Shown one piece after another: positions 8,294-16,519 of a DNA stretch of 39,236 nt; the stretch's first letter is position 1, and each line of letters opens with the position of its first letter. The stretch is taken from NCBI GenBank assembly GCA_012955965.1, contig JABBZI010000031.1:1-39236 (forward strand). The letters run 5' to 3'. Under the pieces are notes generated by a model that was given only the letters and a program-made list of their open reading frames with translations, was not told where the DNA came from and made no database searches. The translations under genes were made by a program, and so were the position numbers. Origin of the DNA: Clostridioides difficile (lineage in GTDB: Bacteria; Bacillota; Clostridia; Peptostreptococcales; Peptostreptococcaceae).

Positions 8294-8959
8294 TTAAAAT
8301 ATATTCCATGGATATTTATCAGGTGGATGACATGTAAATTCCATTTTTTCTTTTGTAGTAGGGTGGTATAGTTCTATTTTATTAGACCAAAGAGCTATTT
8401 GTTGTCCAACTTTATTTATCTCTTTGCCATATCTTTGGTCTCCATATAATGGATGTTTTCTGCTTGCAAACTGAACCCTTATTTGATGGGAACGGCCAGT
8501 TTTCAAGTTCACTTTAACCAAACTTAGATTTTCTTTAAGGTCTAATATTTTATAGTCAAGTTCAGCTTCTTTGGCATCTTTATGACTTTTTTTCACTACA
8601 GTTACCATATTGGTCTTTTTATTCTTGTATAAAAAATCTTTTAATGTATCTTCATCAGATTTCATCTTGCCATGTACAACAGCTAGATAAGTTTTGTTAA
8701 AAGTCTTATTTCTTACTTGTTCAGAAAGTCTTGATGCTGCCTTTGATGTTTTTGCAAAAACCATAACTCCACCTACTGGTCTATCCAATCTATGTATTAA
8801 ACCAATATATACATTTCCAGGTTTGTTATACTTTTTTTTAATATAGTCCTTTAAAAGATTTACCATATCTTTATCATTAGTATCATCTCCCTGAGATAAT
8901 ATATTAACTGGTTTTTCTACAACTAGTAAATGGTTATCTTCATATATGACTTTTATCAT
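8294..8959 (-). CDS. RluA-family RNA pseudouridine synthase
   Basis: 221 aa. The catalytic motif IHRLDRPVGG is present with the active Asp59, along with the family start YEDNHLLVVEKP and the later TGRSHQIRVQFA and LYGDQRYG segments. There is no S4 domain, so this is a short RluA-type enzyme that isomerises uridine in rRNA or tRNA; the exact target is not visible. I place the start at 8959 (MIKVIYED), behind a GGGAG ribosome site, not at an upstream in-frame ATG inside the next gene. Its start overlaps the stop of the methyltransferase gene (TAATG), so the two are translationally coupled, pointing to two RNA modification enzymes made together. Confidence 0.9.
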   Translation of the reverse strand: MIKVIYEDNHLLVVEKPVNILSQGDDTNDKDMVNLLKDYIKKKYNKPGNVYIGLIHRLDRPVGGVMVFAKTSKAASRLSEQVRNKTFNKTYLAVVHGKMKSDEDTLKDFLYKNKKTNMVTVVKKSHKDAKEAELDYKILDLKENLSLVKVNLKTGRSHQIRVQFASRKHPLYGDQRYGKEINKVGQQIALWSNKIELYHPTTKEKMEFTCHPPDKYPWNIF

Positions 8960-9831
8960 TATTTTTTCTCCCATCTCCCAAATATACCACAAGGAAGTAT
9001 CTTACCATCTCTAGAAGCTGGTATTCCTAATTCTCCACCATATATATCTCCTGCATTTGCCTTCTTGCCTATTGTTGTAGATAGTACATTTTCAAGAACT
9101 ATTGGAGAAAAGCCTGTTGTATAAGAATTAATCAAGAAAAATAATGGGTCATCTGATAAAACACCCATACATAAGTCTACAAAACTATATAATTTTTCTT
9201 CTATTTGCCATACTTCTCCTTTAGGTCCCCTTCCATAAGAAGGTGGGTCCATTATTATTGCATCATATTTTTTACCTCTTCTTATTTCTCTTTCAACAAA
9301 CTTTACAACATCATCTACTATAAATCTTACTGTTTGATTTTTAAGACCTGATAATTCTACATTTTCTTTTGCCCAATTAACCATACCTTTTGCTGCATCA
9401 ACATGGCATACTTCTGCACCAGCAGATGCACAAGCTACTGTAGCTCCACCTGTATAGGCAAATAGATTTAATACTTTTATAGGTCTGTTAGCTTTCTTTA
9501 TTTTGTCTATCATCCAATCCCAGTTGGCTGCTTGCTCTGGGAACAGTCCAGTATGTTTAAACCCAGTTGGTTTAATGTGAAACTTTAAGTTTTTATAATT
9601 TATAGTCCATTGTTCAGGGTATCTTTTTTTGTGTTCCCATTGACCTCCACCTTTATTACTTCTATGATAATGTCCATGAGGATTCTTCCATAAAGCCCAT
9701 TCAGATTCCATTGGCCATACAACCTGTGGGTCTGGTCTTCTAAGTACATAATTACCCCAACGTTCTAATTTTTCTCCATTTCCCATATCTATAAGTTCAT
9801 AATCTTTCCATTTATCCGCTAATAATAACAT
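8959..9831 (-). CDS. Class I SAM-dependent RNA methyltransferase (RlmI-like)
   Basis: 290 aa. The SAM-binding motif LNLFAYTGGATVA is at 121-133, an acidic loop HVDAAKGM follows, and DPPSYGRG (195-202) is the catalytic motif IV seen in rRNA methyltransferases of the RlmI/RlmK group. The N-terminal ~90 residues (ERWGNYVLRRPDPQVVW) are a separate RNA-binding-like region. The full PUA domain of RlmI seems absent. An AGGAGG ribosome site immediately precedes the start. The gene heads a minus-strand operon with the pseudouridine synthase. The methylated base is not known; rRNA is the most likely target. Confidence 0.82.
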   Translation of the reverse strand: MLLLADKWKDYELIDMGNGEKLERWGNYVLRRPDPQVVWPMESEWALWKNPHGHYHRSNKGGGQWEHKKRYPEQWTINYKNLKFHIKPTGFKHTGLFPEQAANWDWMIDKIKKANRPIKVLNLFAYTGGATVACASAGAEVCHVDAAKGMVNWAKENVELSGLKNQTVRFIVDDVVKFVEREIRRGKKYDAIIMDPPSYGRGPKGEVWQIEEKLYSFVDLCMGVLSDDPLFFLINSYTTGFSPIVLENVLSTTIGKKANAGDIYGGELGIPASRDGKILPCGIFGRWEKK

Positions 9832-9999
9832 ATCTTTCCTCCTATAAAATAACTCTCAATCCTATGTATTATACCACAAAATTAGTCATTTTTTGCTGTT
9901 TTAGATACTTTCTATTCTTTACATTTGATATTAACATTATTACTGTTTTGAGCATATTATATTGTATCTGATTTTTTTAATAAAAGGGGGAGGATTTTA

Positions 10000-10743
10000 A
10001 TGGAAAATTATCAATCTACAAATACTTGTACATATAATATATTATATGTGCAATTTAATGAAGACTTTGAAAGAAGTAAGTATTTTTCTTATGATGTAAA
10101 GTATCCTGTTATACACAATATTAGAAATCAATCTACTTATGTAAATCCAGCAATTTTAAATAACATAAACAATGCTGTAAGAATGACTGTGAACAATTTT
10201 AAAAATGGTTTACAGGAAGAAGAACAAGAATATAATAATGCAGCTTCTCAAAATTCGCTTCCAAAACAAAGTTATTGGGTATCAACTAGTTATGCAGTTA
10301 CTTTTAATAAAAATTATGTGTTAAGTATGATATTAAGTCTTATGGGGTTTGCTAATAACTCTGGACCTAAATATAATACATTGAATAATTACAATATAGA
10401 TTTGACAACTGGAAAAGAACTTTTACTTGGTGATATTTTTAGAGATGGAACTGATTATATAAATATAATAACTGATTATATAAAATCTCAAATAAATGAA
10501 AATAGAGATATGTATTATTCTAACGTAGAATTGGTTATACCTGAAGACCAAGCTTTTTATCTAACAGATTATGGAATTGTTATATATTTTGGAGTAGATG
10601 AAATAGCACCTGAAAGTTTTGGAATACCTAAATTCAAGATGAAGTTTTCTGATTTTGGGAATTTTATAAACTCACGTTTTTATTGTATTTCTCCAGATAT
10701 ATATGTCCAATCAAGAGGAAAATCAAAGCATTTTGTAGGATAA
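10000..10743 (+). CDS. DUF3298 (RsiV-like) domain protein
   Basis: 247 aa. The C-terminal part has the DUF3298 pattern: NNYNIDLTTGKELLLGDIF, then FYLTDYGIVIYFGVDEIAP and FGIPKFKMKFSDF. This is the extracellular lysozyme-binding fold of the anti-sigma factor RsiV and related proteins. Here there is no signal peptide, no membrane helix and no anti-sigma segment at the N-terminus, and no sigma gene beside it, so it is either a soluble orphan version or acts inside the cell. The ribosome site GGGGGAGGA lies 8-9 bases before the start. The gene stands alone between a divergent methyltransferase gene and a hairpin at 10761. Confidence 0.7.
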   Translation: MENYQSTNTCTYNILYVQFNEDFERSKYFSYDVKYPVIHNIRNQSTYVNPAILNNINNAVRMTVNNFKNGLQEEEQEYNNAASQNSLPKQSYWVSTSYAVTFNKNYVLSMILSLMGFANNSGPKYNTLNNYNIDLTTGKELLLGDIFRDGTDYINIITDYIKSQINENRDMYYSNVELVIPEDQAFYLTDYGIVIYFGVDEIAPESFGIPKFKMKFSDFGNFINSRFYCISPDIYVQSRGKSKHFVG

Positions 10744-10760
10744 AAATATAGATAATTCTG

Positions 10761-10792
10761 AGCCCTATTTTAGTATTTATACTGGAGTAGGG
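10761..10792 (+). terminator. Hairpin after the DUF3298 gene
   Basis: CCCTATTTTAGTAT (10763-10776) pairs with ATACTGGAGTAGGG (10779-10792) through a short loop with several G-T pairs, and outer AGATAA/TTATCT extend it. The T tract after it is poor, so termination strength is uncertain. Confidence 0.5.
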
Positions 10793-10962
10793 TTAAGATT
10801 TATCTATCTTAAATAATGTGATTTAAACTGTACTATTTATATGTGTTAATTATATAAATTTAGACATATTGATAAATATTTAAAATAGCACGATTGTTTT
10901 GTATTAAAAGTTTTAACTTTTGAATCAACGAGAGGATTATATTATTATATACATTTAAGTCA

Positions 10963-11190
10963 CTATTTTTTTTTATACATTTGCTGATAAGCAGAGTTTT
11001 TATTGATGACCTCTACATTTAAATTGGGATTACTTACCACTTCATATAAAAAAAGTTTTCCTAATTTTAATCTGATATTCATCTCCAACCTGTTCCATTC
11101 ATAGCCTTTGAACAATTCTTTTAATAAAAAAACTTCGCCACAATTGATGTTTTTTAATTCATCTATTGCTTCTTTTAACAGACTATTCAT
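10963..11190 (-). CDS. DUF1413 family protein
   Basis: 75 aa. The pattern AIDELKNINCGEVFLLKELFKGYEWNR followed by RLKLGKLFLYEVV matches the small DUF1413 family, which occurs in Firmicute plasmids, phages and accessory islands and has no settled function. I place the start at 11190 because a GGAGGAAATAAT ribosome site precedes it; the reading frame extends to 11259 but without a site. The tail NKNSAYQQMYKKK is basic. It is divergent from the resolvase gene, with repeated TTGAC/GTCAA sites in between. An 11-base inverted repeat flanks the gene (see findings). Confidence 0.65.
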   Translation of the reverse strand: MNSLLKEAIDELKNINCGEVFLLKELFKGYEWNRLEMNIRLKLGKLFLYEVVSNPNLNVEVINKNSAYQQMYKKK

Positions 11191-11241
11191 ATTATTTCCT
11201 CCAATTTGTATAAACTCATTAATTTCATTATATTGGTAATT

Positions 11242-11305
11242 TTTGACATAGTCAAACAAATTATAAAGGAATTATTATGGTGTCAAAAGTTAACAGTATT
11301 GACAC
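11242..11305. repeat. Array of inverted TTGAC/GTCAA half-sites, candidate resolution site
   Basis: TTTGAC (11242-11247) and GTCAAA (11251-11256) form one dyad. GTGTCAA (11280-11286) and TTGACAC (11299-11305) form a second, perfect one with a 12-base spacer. They lie directly upstream of the serine resolvase gene and between it and the divergent DUF1413 gene. Serine resolvases usually bind such inverted half-sites beside their own gene. A third dyad, CCATTTT/AAAATGG, follows at 11312-11329. Confidence 0.45.
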
Positions 11306-11398
11306 TAAAAAACCATTTTAGTAAAATGGATAAAGATGATTAGATACAAGCCTCTGGGCAACTTCTGTACTAAATATTTATGTTAGGAAGTGATTATT

Positions 11399-11962
11399 AT
11401 TATATATGGATATTGTCGTGTAAGTACAAAAAATCAAACAGATAACAATAGTCTTTATCAGCAACAACAAGAAATATTGAGTAAATATAACGATGCCAAG
11501 ATAATAAAAGAAACTTATACAGGTACTACTACAAATAGACCTAAGTTTGAAAAAGTTATATCATCTTTAAAAAAGGGAGACTTACTTGTTGCAACTAAAT
11601 TAGATAGACTAGCTAGAAGTACATCAGAAGGAATACAATTAATAGAAGGATTGTTCGCTAAAGAAGTAAGTGTTCATATTTTAAATATAGGACTCTTAGA
11701 AAATACTTCAATGGGAAAGTTCTTTCTAACTACATTACTTGCAGTTGCAGAACTTGAAAGAAATATGATAATAGAGCGTACTCAATTAGGTAAGGAATTT
11801 GCTAGAAAGAAAAAGGATTTTAAAGATGGTAGACCAAAGAAATACAGTAATCAACAGATACAATATGCATTAGGATTATTAAACTCTAAACCATATAGAG
11901 AGGTTGTGAAGATGACTGGAATTTCTAAAAGTACACTTATTCGTGCAAAGAAATCAATATGA
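11399..11962 (+). CDS. Serine recombinase (resolvase/invertase family)
   Basis: About 187 aa. The resolvase domain starts YGYCRVSTKNQ with the catalytic Ser, then TKLDRLARSTSEG and the helix FFLTTLLAVAELERNMIIERTQLGKEFAR. A short C-terminal helix-turn-helix (REVVKMTGISKSTLIRAKK) binds DNA. This is the size of Tn3-type resolvases and Hin-type invertases, not of the large phage or transposon integrases. The start is unusual: a GTG at 11390 has no usable ribosome site, while AGGAAGTGAT (11386-11395) is well spaced for ATT at 11399 (MIYGYCRVS) or ATA at 11402. No transposase lies nearby, so it is either a domesticated resolvase or the remnant of a plasmid or element. Confidence 0.85.
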   Translation: MIYGYCRVSTKNQTDNNSLYQQQQEILSKYNDAKIIKETYTGTTTNRPKFEKVISSLKKGDLLVATKLDRLARSTSEGIQLIEGLFAKEVSVHILNIGLLENTSMGKFFLTTLLAVAELERNMIIERTQLGKEFARKKKDFKDGRPKKYSNQQIQYALGLLNSKPYREVVKMTGISKSTLIRAKKSI

Positions 11963-11985
11963 TAGAGGTATAATTTATGAAAAAC

Positions 11986-12021
11986 TATAGGTATAAATAA
12001 CTAAAGATGTTTATACCTATA
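11986..12021 (+). terminator. Hairpin after the resolvase gene
   Basis: A perfect 12-base inverted repeat, TATAGGTATAAA (11986-11997) and TTTATACCTATA (12010-12021), with a 12-base loop, 24 bases after the resolvase stop. It has no long T tract, so it may be a weak terminator or an RNA-stabilising hairpin. Confidence 0.55.
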
Positions 12022-12242
12022 ACTAATATTATTTTAAAATATAATACATAAAAGATTCTTAAAGTCTTTGTAAAATATTTTTTATATTATATAATTTTAC
12101 TGTTAGGATATGTATGATTAAAGATATTAAGTAATATTAAAATATTTAACTATAGTATATCTATAAAGAGATAATAAATCTTTAAAAATTTATGTGTTAC
12201 ATAAAAAATTAATGATTTATGTAATTAGTTAAGGAACAACAT

Positions 12243-12296
12243 AAAAATAGGTATATCTTGGAGTGAAGTTAGTTATTCTAAGGTATACCTATTTTT
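12243..12296 (+). terminator. Strong hairpin upstream of the gamma-lyase promoter
   Basis: AAAAATAGGTATATCTT (12243-12259) pairs with AAGGTATACCTATTTTT (12280-12296), 17 pairs with one G-T, and ends in a T run. The symmetric A and T runs suggest termination in both directions, insulating the downstream promoter. Confidence 0.8.
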
Positions 12297-12340
12297 GTGC
12301 TAAATATTTTAAACATTGTAAAAAAAATATCAAAAACATA

Positions 12341-12371
12341 TTGACTCTATAGTTACTATAGAGTTTATAAT
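12341..12371 (+). promoter_or_regulatory. MerR-style promoter of the gamma-lyase/MFS operon
   Basis: TTGACT (12341-12346) and TATAAT (12366-12371) are separated by 19 bases, longer than the normal 17. A perfect dyad fills the spacer: ACTCTATAG (12344-12352) and CTATAGAGT (12356-12364) around TTA. This is the layout bent into activity by MerR regulators. The start codon lies ~150 bases downstream. Confidence 0.7.
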
Positions 12372-12525
12372 TAGAACTGTAAAAAGACAAAATAAATGTC
12401 AGATTTTTAGAAATTATAACAAATATAAAAGTATACTTAAATAATTTGTATTAAGATTAAGCTAAATTGGTGAAATTTGGCAGGGAAAACGTTGTATAAA
12501 TAAGTCAAACCAGGAGGGAATTAAA

Positions 12526-13680
12526 ATGAGTAATAATATTAATCAAGATTTGGAGACAAAAATAATACATTGGGGACACAGTGCAGATCCAACGACTGGT
12601 GCATTAGCTACACCAATATGTCAAACAGCAACATTTGCAGCAAAGACAGTAGAGCATTTTGAAGAGTTATGTATGACATGGGGATATGTATATACAAGAG
12701 AATGTAATCCTACACTTACAGAATTAGAGGCTAAATTAGCTATGCTTGAAAATGCAGAAAGTGCTATATCTAGTACATCAGGTATGGGGGCAATAACCTC
12801 TACTATATTAGCATTAGTAAAAAGTGGGGACCACATAGTTAGTTCAGATGGGATATTCTCACATACTAAATTATTTATGTCTGAATTATTATCTAAATTT
12901 GGAGTTGAAGTTACATTTGTAGATGCAGTAAATCCACAAAACATAAAAGATGCAATGAAACCAAACACTAAGATAGTTTATATAGAAAGCCCTTTAAATC
13001 CATCATTAGATTTAGTAGATATAAAAACAATAGCAGAAATTGCTCATGAGAATAAGAGCTTAGCTATTGTTGACAGTACTTTTGGTACACCAATTATACA
13101 AAGACCAATAGATTTAGGTGCAGATTTAGTAATACATAGTCTTACAAAATTTATAAATGGACATGGGGATACTTTAGGGGGAGCAGTAGCAGGTTCAAAA
13201 GAATTAATAGATTTAGTTAGATGGCCAAGCTTATGTTGTTTTACAGGAGCATCTTTACCACCAATGAGTGCATGGATGATTCTAAGAGGTATGAAAACGT
13301 TAGATATGAGAATGAAAAAGCATTGTGAAAATGGATTAGCAGTAGCAGAGTTTTTAGAGCAAGAAGAAAGTGTGGAGTTAGTAAAATATCCAGCACTAAA
13401 ATCTCATCCTCAATACGAGCTTTGTAAAACTCAAATGAATGGTTTAGGTGGAGGTGTAGTTTCATTTAAACTAAAAGATGGTATCAATGGTTTGACAAGA
13501 GACCAAGCTAGTAGAAGATTAATGAACTCTTTAGAACTTGCAACAATAGCAACAAGTTTAGGAGAAGAGCATACATTAGTTCAAATGAATGGAGAAAATC
13601 TAATAAGAATAGCTGTAGGATTAGAATCTTCAAATGATATAATAAACGATTTTAAAAAAGCAATAGAAAAACTAAAATAA
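12526..13680 (+). CDS. PLP-dependent methionine gamma-lyase / cystathionine gamma-synthase family enzyme
   Basis: 384 aa, Cys/Met metabolism PLP family. The PLP lysine is Lys208 (HSLTKFINGHGDT), with Tyr56/Arg58 (YVYTRECNPT), Ser-Gly-Met at 85-87, Asp183 and Arg361 (LIRIAVGLE). The closest reactions are release of methanethiol or sulfide from methionine, homocysteine or cysteine. The region before Arg361 is shortened: most members have a PASMTHS-type loop of ~15 residues between SLG and the IR motif, but here SLGEEHTLVQ runs almost directly to NGENLIRIAVG. Asn-Thr after the PLP Asp is changed to Ser-Thr. The substrate may therefore differ from classical methionine gamma-lyase. An AGGAGGGAA ribosome site precedes it, and an MFS transporter follows 49 bases later. 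Confidence 0.85.
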   Translation: MSNNINQDLETKIIHWGHSADPTTGALATPICQTATFAAKTVEHFEELCMTWGYVYTRECNPTLTELEAKLAMLENAESAISSTSGMGAITSTILALVKSGDHIVSSDGIFSHTKLFMSELLSKFGVEVTFVDAVNPQNIKDAMKPNTKIVYIESPLNPSLDLVDIKTIAEIAHENKSLAIVDSTFGTPIIQRPIDLGADLVIHSLTKFINGHGDTLGGAVAGSKELIDLVRWPSLCCFTGASLPPMSAWMILRGMKTLDMRMKKHCENGLAVAEFLEQEESVELVKYPALKSHPQYELCKTQMNGLGGGVVSFKLKDGINGLTRDQASRRLMNSLELATIATSLGEEHTLVQMNGENLIRIAVGLESSNDIINDFKKAIEKLK

Positions 13681-13729
13681 AATTATATGAATAAAATTAT
13701 AAATAAAAAATTTTAAGGAGAGAAAATCA

Positions 13730-14983
13730 ATGGAAAACAAAAGTAATGTTAAAAGATTTTTGATAATATTCATATTGGCATTTGGAACAACAGCTATGTA
13801 TAGTTTACCATATATGAAATCATCATTTTATGACCCAATGCAACAAGCTTTAGCATTGAGTCATACACAAATAGGGAACTTATTGAGTTTATATGGATTG
13901 GTAGGAATGGTATCTTATTTTATAGGAGGATGGTTTGCAGATAGATTCTCAGTTAGAAAACTGATAACTTTTTCTTTAATTGCTTCAGGTTTACTAGGAT
14001 TTTATTTCTCAACATTCCCATCATATAGTATGATACTTTTAATATTTGTATTATGGGGATTTACAACAATATTAACTTTCTTCTCAGCATCTGTTAAAGT
14101 TGTTAGAATGCAAGGAAGTGAATCAGAACAAGGAAGAATATTTGGTTTTTATGAAGGATTATCAGGTGTATCAGGTACATTAATTTCTTTTATAGGTCTT
14201 TACTTCTTTGGTAAATTTGCTGAAATAACAATAGGGTTCAAATATGTAGTATGGTTATACTCTGCAGCATCTATAATATGTGGTATACTTTTGTTCTTCT
14301 TAGTAGAAGAGAAAAGAGATACTGGAGCATCAGATGAAGGATTAAGCATTAAGTCATTATTAAAAGTAGTTACAATGCCAAAAGCTTGGTTAATTGGTCT
14401 TATAATATTTTCAACTTATCTAGTATTCTCAAGCTTAACTTACTTAAGCCCATATTTATCAGAAGTGTATGTAATGCCAATGACTCTAGTTTCAGCTCTA
14501 TCAATAATTAGAACTTATGTTATAAAAATGGGAGCATCTCCTATTGCTGGTGTCATAACAGACAAAGTTGGTTCATCTATAAAAGTAATGTTTGTAGGAT
14601 TTATACTAATGACAGTGAGTACAGCTGCATATTTGGTAATTCCTAAAGGCGCAGGATTTATATGGATAGCTGTAATAAATATGATAATACTAAGTGTAAT
14701 CTTATTTGGGTTTAGAGGTATATACTTTGCATCTGTTTCAGAATCTAATATATCTTTAGAAACTACAGGAGCAGTAGTTGGATTTGCTTCATTTATAGGA
14801 TTTTCTCCAGACGCATTTTATTATACTATAGCAGGTAATTGGTTGGATAAATATGGACAAACAGGATATACTTATATATTCATTTTATCTGTAGTATGTG
14901 CAGTTATAGGTATATTTGCTACTTATGCTCTAAATAAAATAAATAAAAGAGAAAATAAAAATTTAAATAACAAGATTGCTTAA
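13730..14983 (+). CDS. Major facilitator superfamily transporter
   Basis: 417 aa with about 12 hydrophobic helices, split by a charged loop near residues 195-212 (EEKRDTGASDEG). The cytoplasmic loop between helices 2 and 3 carries the MFS signature (GGWFADRFSVRK), with a second copy in the other half (GVITDKVGSSIK). TM1 begins after a short cytoplasmic tail (MENKSNVKRF). An AAGGAGAG ribosome site lies just upstream. It follows the gamma-lyase gene in the same direction with a 49-base gap and no terminator, so the two are probably one operon. It may import the amino acid substrate or export a product. The substrate is not readable; the family is clear. Confidence 0.88.
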   Translation: MENKSNVKRFLIIFILAFGTTAMYSLPYMKSSFYDPMQQALALSHTQIGNLLSLYGLVGMVSYFIGGWFADRFSVRKLITFSLIASGLLGFYFSTFPSYSMILLIFVLWGFTTILTFFSASVKVVRMQGSESEQGRIFGFYEGLSGVSGTLISFIGLYFFGKFAEITIGFKYVVWLYSAASIICGILLFFLVEEKRDTGASDEGLSIKSLLKVVTMPKAWLIGLIIFSTYLVFSSLTYLSPYLSEVYVMPMTLVSALSIIRTYVIKMGASPIAGVITDKVGSSIKVMFVGFILMTVSTAAYLVIPKGAGFIWIAVINMIILSVILFGFRGIYFASVSESNISLETTGAVVGFASFIGFSPDAFYYTIAGNWLDKYGQTGYTYIFILSVVCAVIGIFATYALNKINKRENKNLNNKIA

Positions 14984-15019
14984 TAACAAGATTGATTAAA
15001 TACTTATAATTATTATAAT

Positions 15020-15055
15020 AACTCTACCTATTTTATAGAAATGGGTAGAGTTGTT
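15020..15055 (+). terminator. Terminator after the MFS gene
   Basis: AACTCTACCTATTT (15020-15033) pairs with AAATGGGTAGAGTT (15039-15052) over a five-base loop. The tail is only moderately T-rich. Confidence 0.65.
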
Positions 15056-15110
15056 CATATTTAAATATTAAAAGTAAGAAATTTAAAATATAAGAACGTG
15101 GAGATTAGAT

Positions 15111-16505
15111 ATGTTAGCATTGTGGGAAAATGGAATTATAGTTATATTTGCATTTATATTATTAGGGATAGGTTATTATTTTTCTAGAAATGTAAAAGAT
15201 ATGGAGAGTTATTACCTAGGAAATCGAAGCTTACCATGGTCATTGATAGTAGGTACTTTGGTTGCTTCATGGTATGGGGGAGTTGGTACGGTAGGTAGTG
15301 TAGAGTATGCAGCTATATATGGAATATCTGCATGGGCAGTTTGGTCAATAGCTGCACATATTGGAAGAATGCCTTTAGCATTATGGGTTGGGCCAAGAAT
15401 CCATATAAGAACCAATATAACAGTTCCTGATTTATTGGAAAGTTTTTATGGAAAACATGTTGCTATAATTGGAGCAATCTTAATGTTCATATATTGTGCA
15501 CAACTTGGAGAAATAACAGCTATGGGAACTATAGGTAATGTAGCTTGGGGAATAGATAAAGAATTGATAGGTCTAATAATGGTAGTTGTAGTTGTTGTAC
15601 TTACAGTACTTGGTGGACTTATGGGAGTTGCCATTACAGATATGGTATTATTTTTCTGCATGGTATTTGGTTTAACTATGGTTATGCCAGGTCAATTTGA
15701 ACAAATAGGAGGTTTTCAAGGTCTTACAGAGGCACTTAAAGATGCACCTCAGCTTATGCATCCTACAAAAGGTATGTCAGCAATGAAAGCTTTGATGCTA
15801 ATTGTATATTCTTTTGGAGCTTATTCAGACCCCACTTTTTATCAAAGATTTTCGGCAGCAGACTCTCCCAAAGTTGGTAGAAGAGCCTTATTAACTTGTT
15901 TTTCACTATGGATATGTTTTGATATGGTTTTGACTATGACAGGTCTTATAGTGAGAGCAACTTATCCAGAAATGGCACCAGCTGCTGGGTATATAACTTT
16001 AGTTTTAGAGACATTACCACAAGGAATAAGGGTAATATTTATAATAGGAATTTTAGGTTCTATAGTATCAACATTAGATAGTTATTATCTAGCAGCAGGA
16101 GCCACACTAGCCAATGATATATATGGAAGAATTACGAAAAAGGAATTATCTCAGAAACAATTAGTAAAATTTACTAGAATAGGTGTATGTTTAGCAGCAG
16201 TTATGGGACTTAGTGTAGCTTTTAGATTTGAAAATGTATATGATGCATGTATATTCGTAGGAAGCATTTGGATGGGTTCAGCATTTGTACCTATAGTAGG
16301 CGGACTTCTTGGAAATGGTAGAAGAACATCTATGGGAGGTATTTTAGGAATGATTGTAGGGGGAGTGACATTTGGGTACTTTAAAATATTCCCAGTTCAA
16401 AGTTTTGAATTAGAGCCTCTTGTAGTGGCTATACCCCTTTCATTTGTTGCATGGATGATTGGAAATAGAATAGGTGAGAATTTAAATACACAAAATAATC
16501 TATAA
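15111..16505 (+). CDS. Sodium:solute symporter (SSS) family transporter
   Basis: 464 aa with ~13 helices. The N-terminal SRNVKDMESYYLGNRSLPW and the following GTLVASWYGGVGTVGSVEYA match the SSS start and first conserved core. The YSFGAYSDPTFYQRFSAADSPK loop and the GSIVSTLDSYYLAAGA helix are the sodium-site and late signature regions. It should co-transport a small solute with sodium across the cell membrane. The gene follows a terminator but I see no clear promoter in the 55 bases before it; GTGGAGA is its ribosome site. Two small genes follow within 20 bases each, so they form a three-gene unit. The solute is unknown. Confidence 0.9.
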   Translation: MLALWENGIIVIFAFILLGIGYYFSRNVKDMESYYLGNRSLPWSLIVGTLVASWYGGVGTVGSVEYAAIYGISAWAVWSIAAHIGRMPLALWVGPRIHIRTNITVPDLLESFYGKHVAIIGAILMFIYCAQLGEITAMGTIGNVAWGIDKELIGLIMVVVVVVLTVLGGLMGVAITDMVLFFCMVFGLTMVMPGQFEQIGGFQGLTEALKDAPQLMHPTKGMSAMKALMLIVYSFGAYSDPTFYQRFSAADSPKVGRRALLTCFSLWICFDMVLTMTGLIVRATYPEMAPAAGYITLVLETLPQGIRVIFIIGILGSIVSTLDSYYLAAGATLANDIYGRITKKELSQKQLVKFTRIGVCLAAVMGLSVAFRFENVYDACIFVGSIWMGSAFVPIVGGLLGNGRRTSMGGILGMIVGGVTFGYFKIFPVQSFELEPLVVAIPLSFVAWMIGNRIGENLNTQNNL

Positions 16506-16519
16506 AAGGAGAAACTGCT

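Larger units (their letters stand above)
12022..12525. other. Intergenic region between resolvase and gamma-lyase genes
   Basis: About 500 bases without a gene. It holds a strong hairpin at 12243-12296, a MerR-style promoter at 12341-12371 and a ~150-base leader before the lyase gene with an AGGAGGGAA ribosome site (12512-12520). I see no tRNA, no T-box and no S-box-like signal despite the methionine-related gene. Confidence 0.5.

Noticed and set aside
12402-12416. CodY-like box in the gamma-lyase leader
   Set aside because: About four mismatches to AATTTTCWGAAAATT in very AT-rich sequence; too weak to support.
11962-12525. tRNA, T-box or S-box upstream of the gamma-lyase gene
   Set aside because: No cloverleaf, no T-box sequence AGGGTGGNACCGCG and no SAM-riboswitch core were visible.
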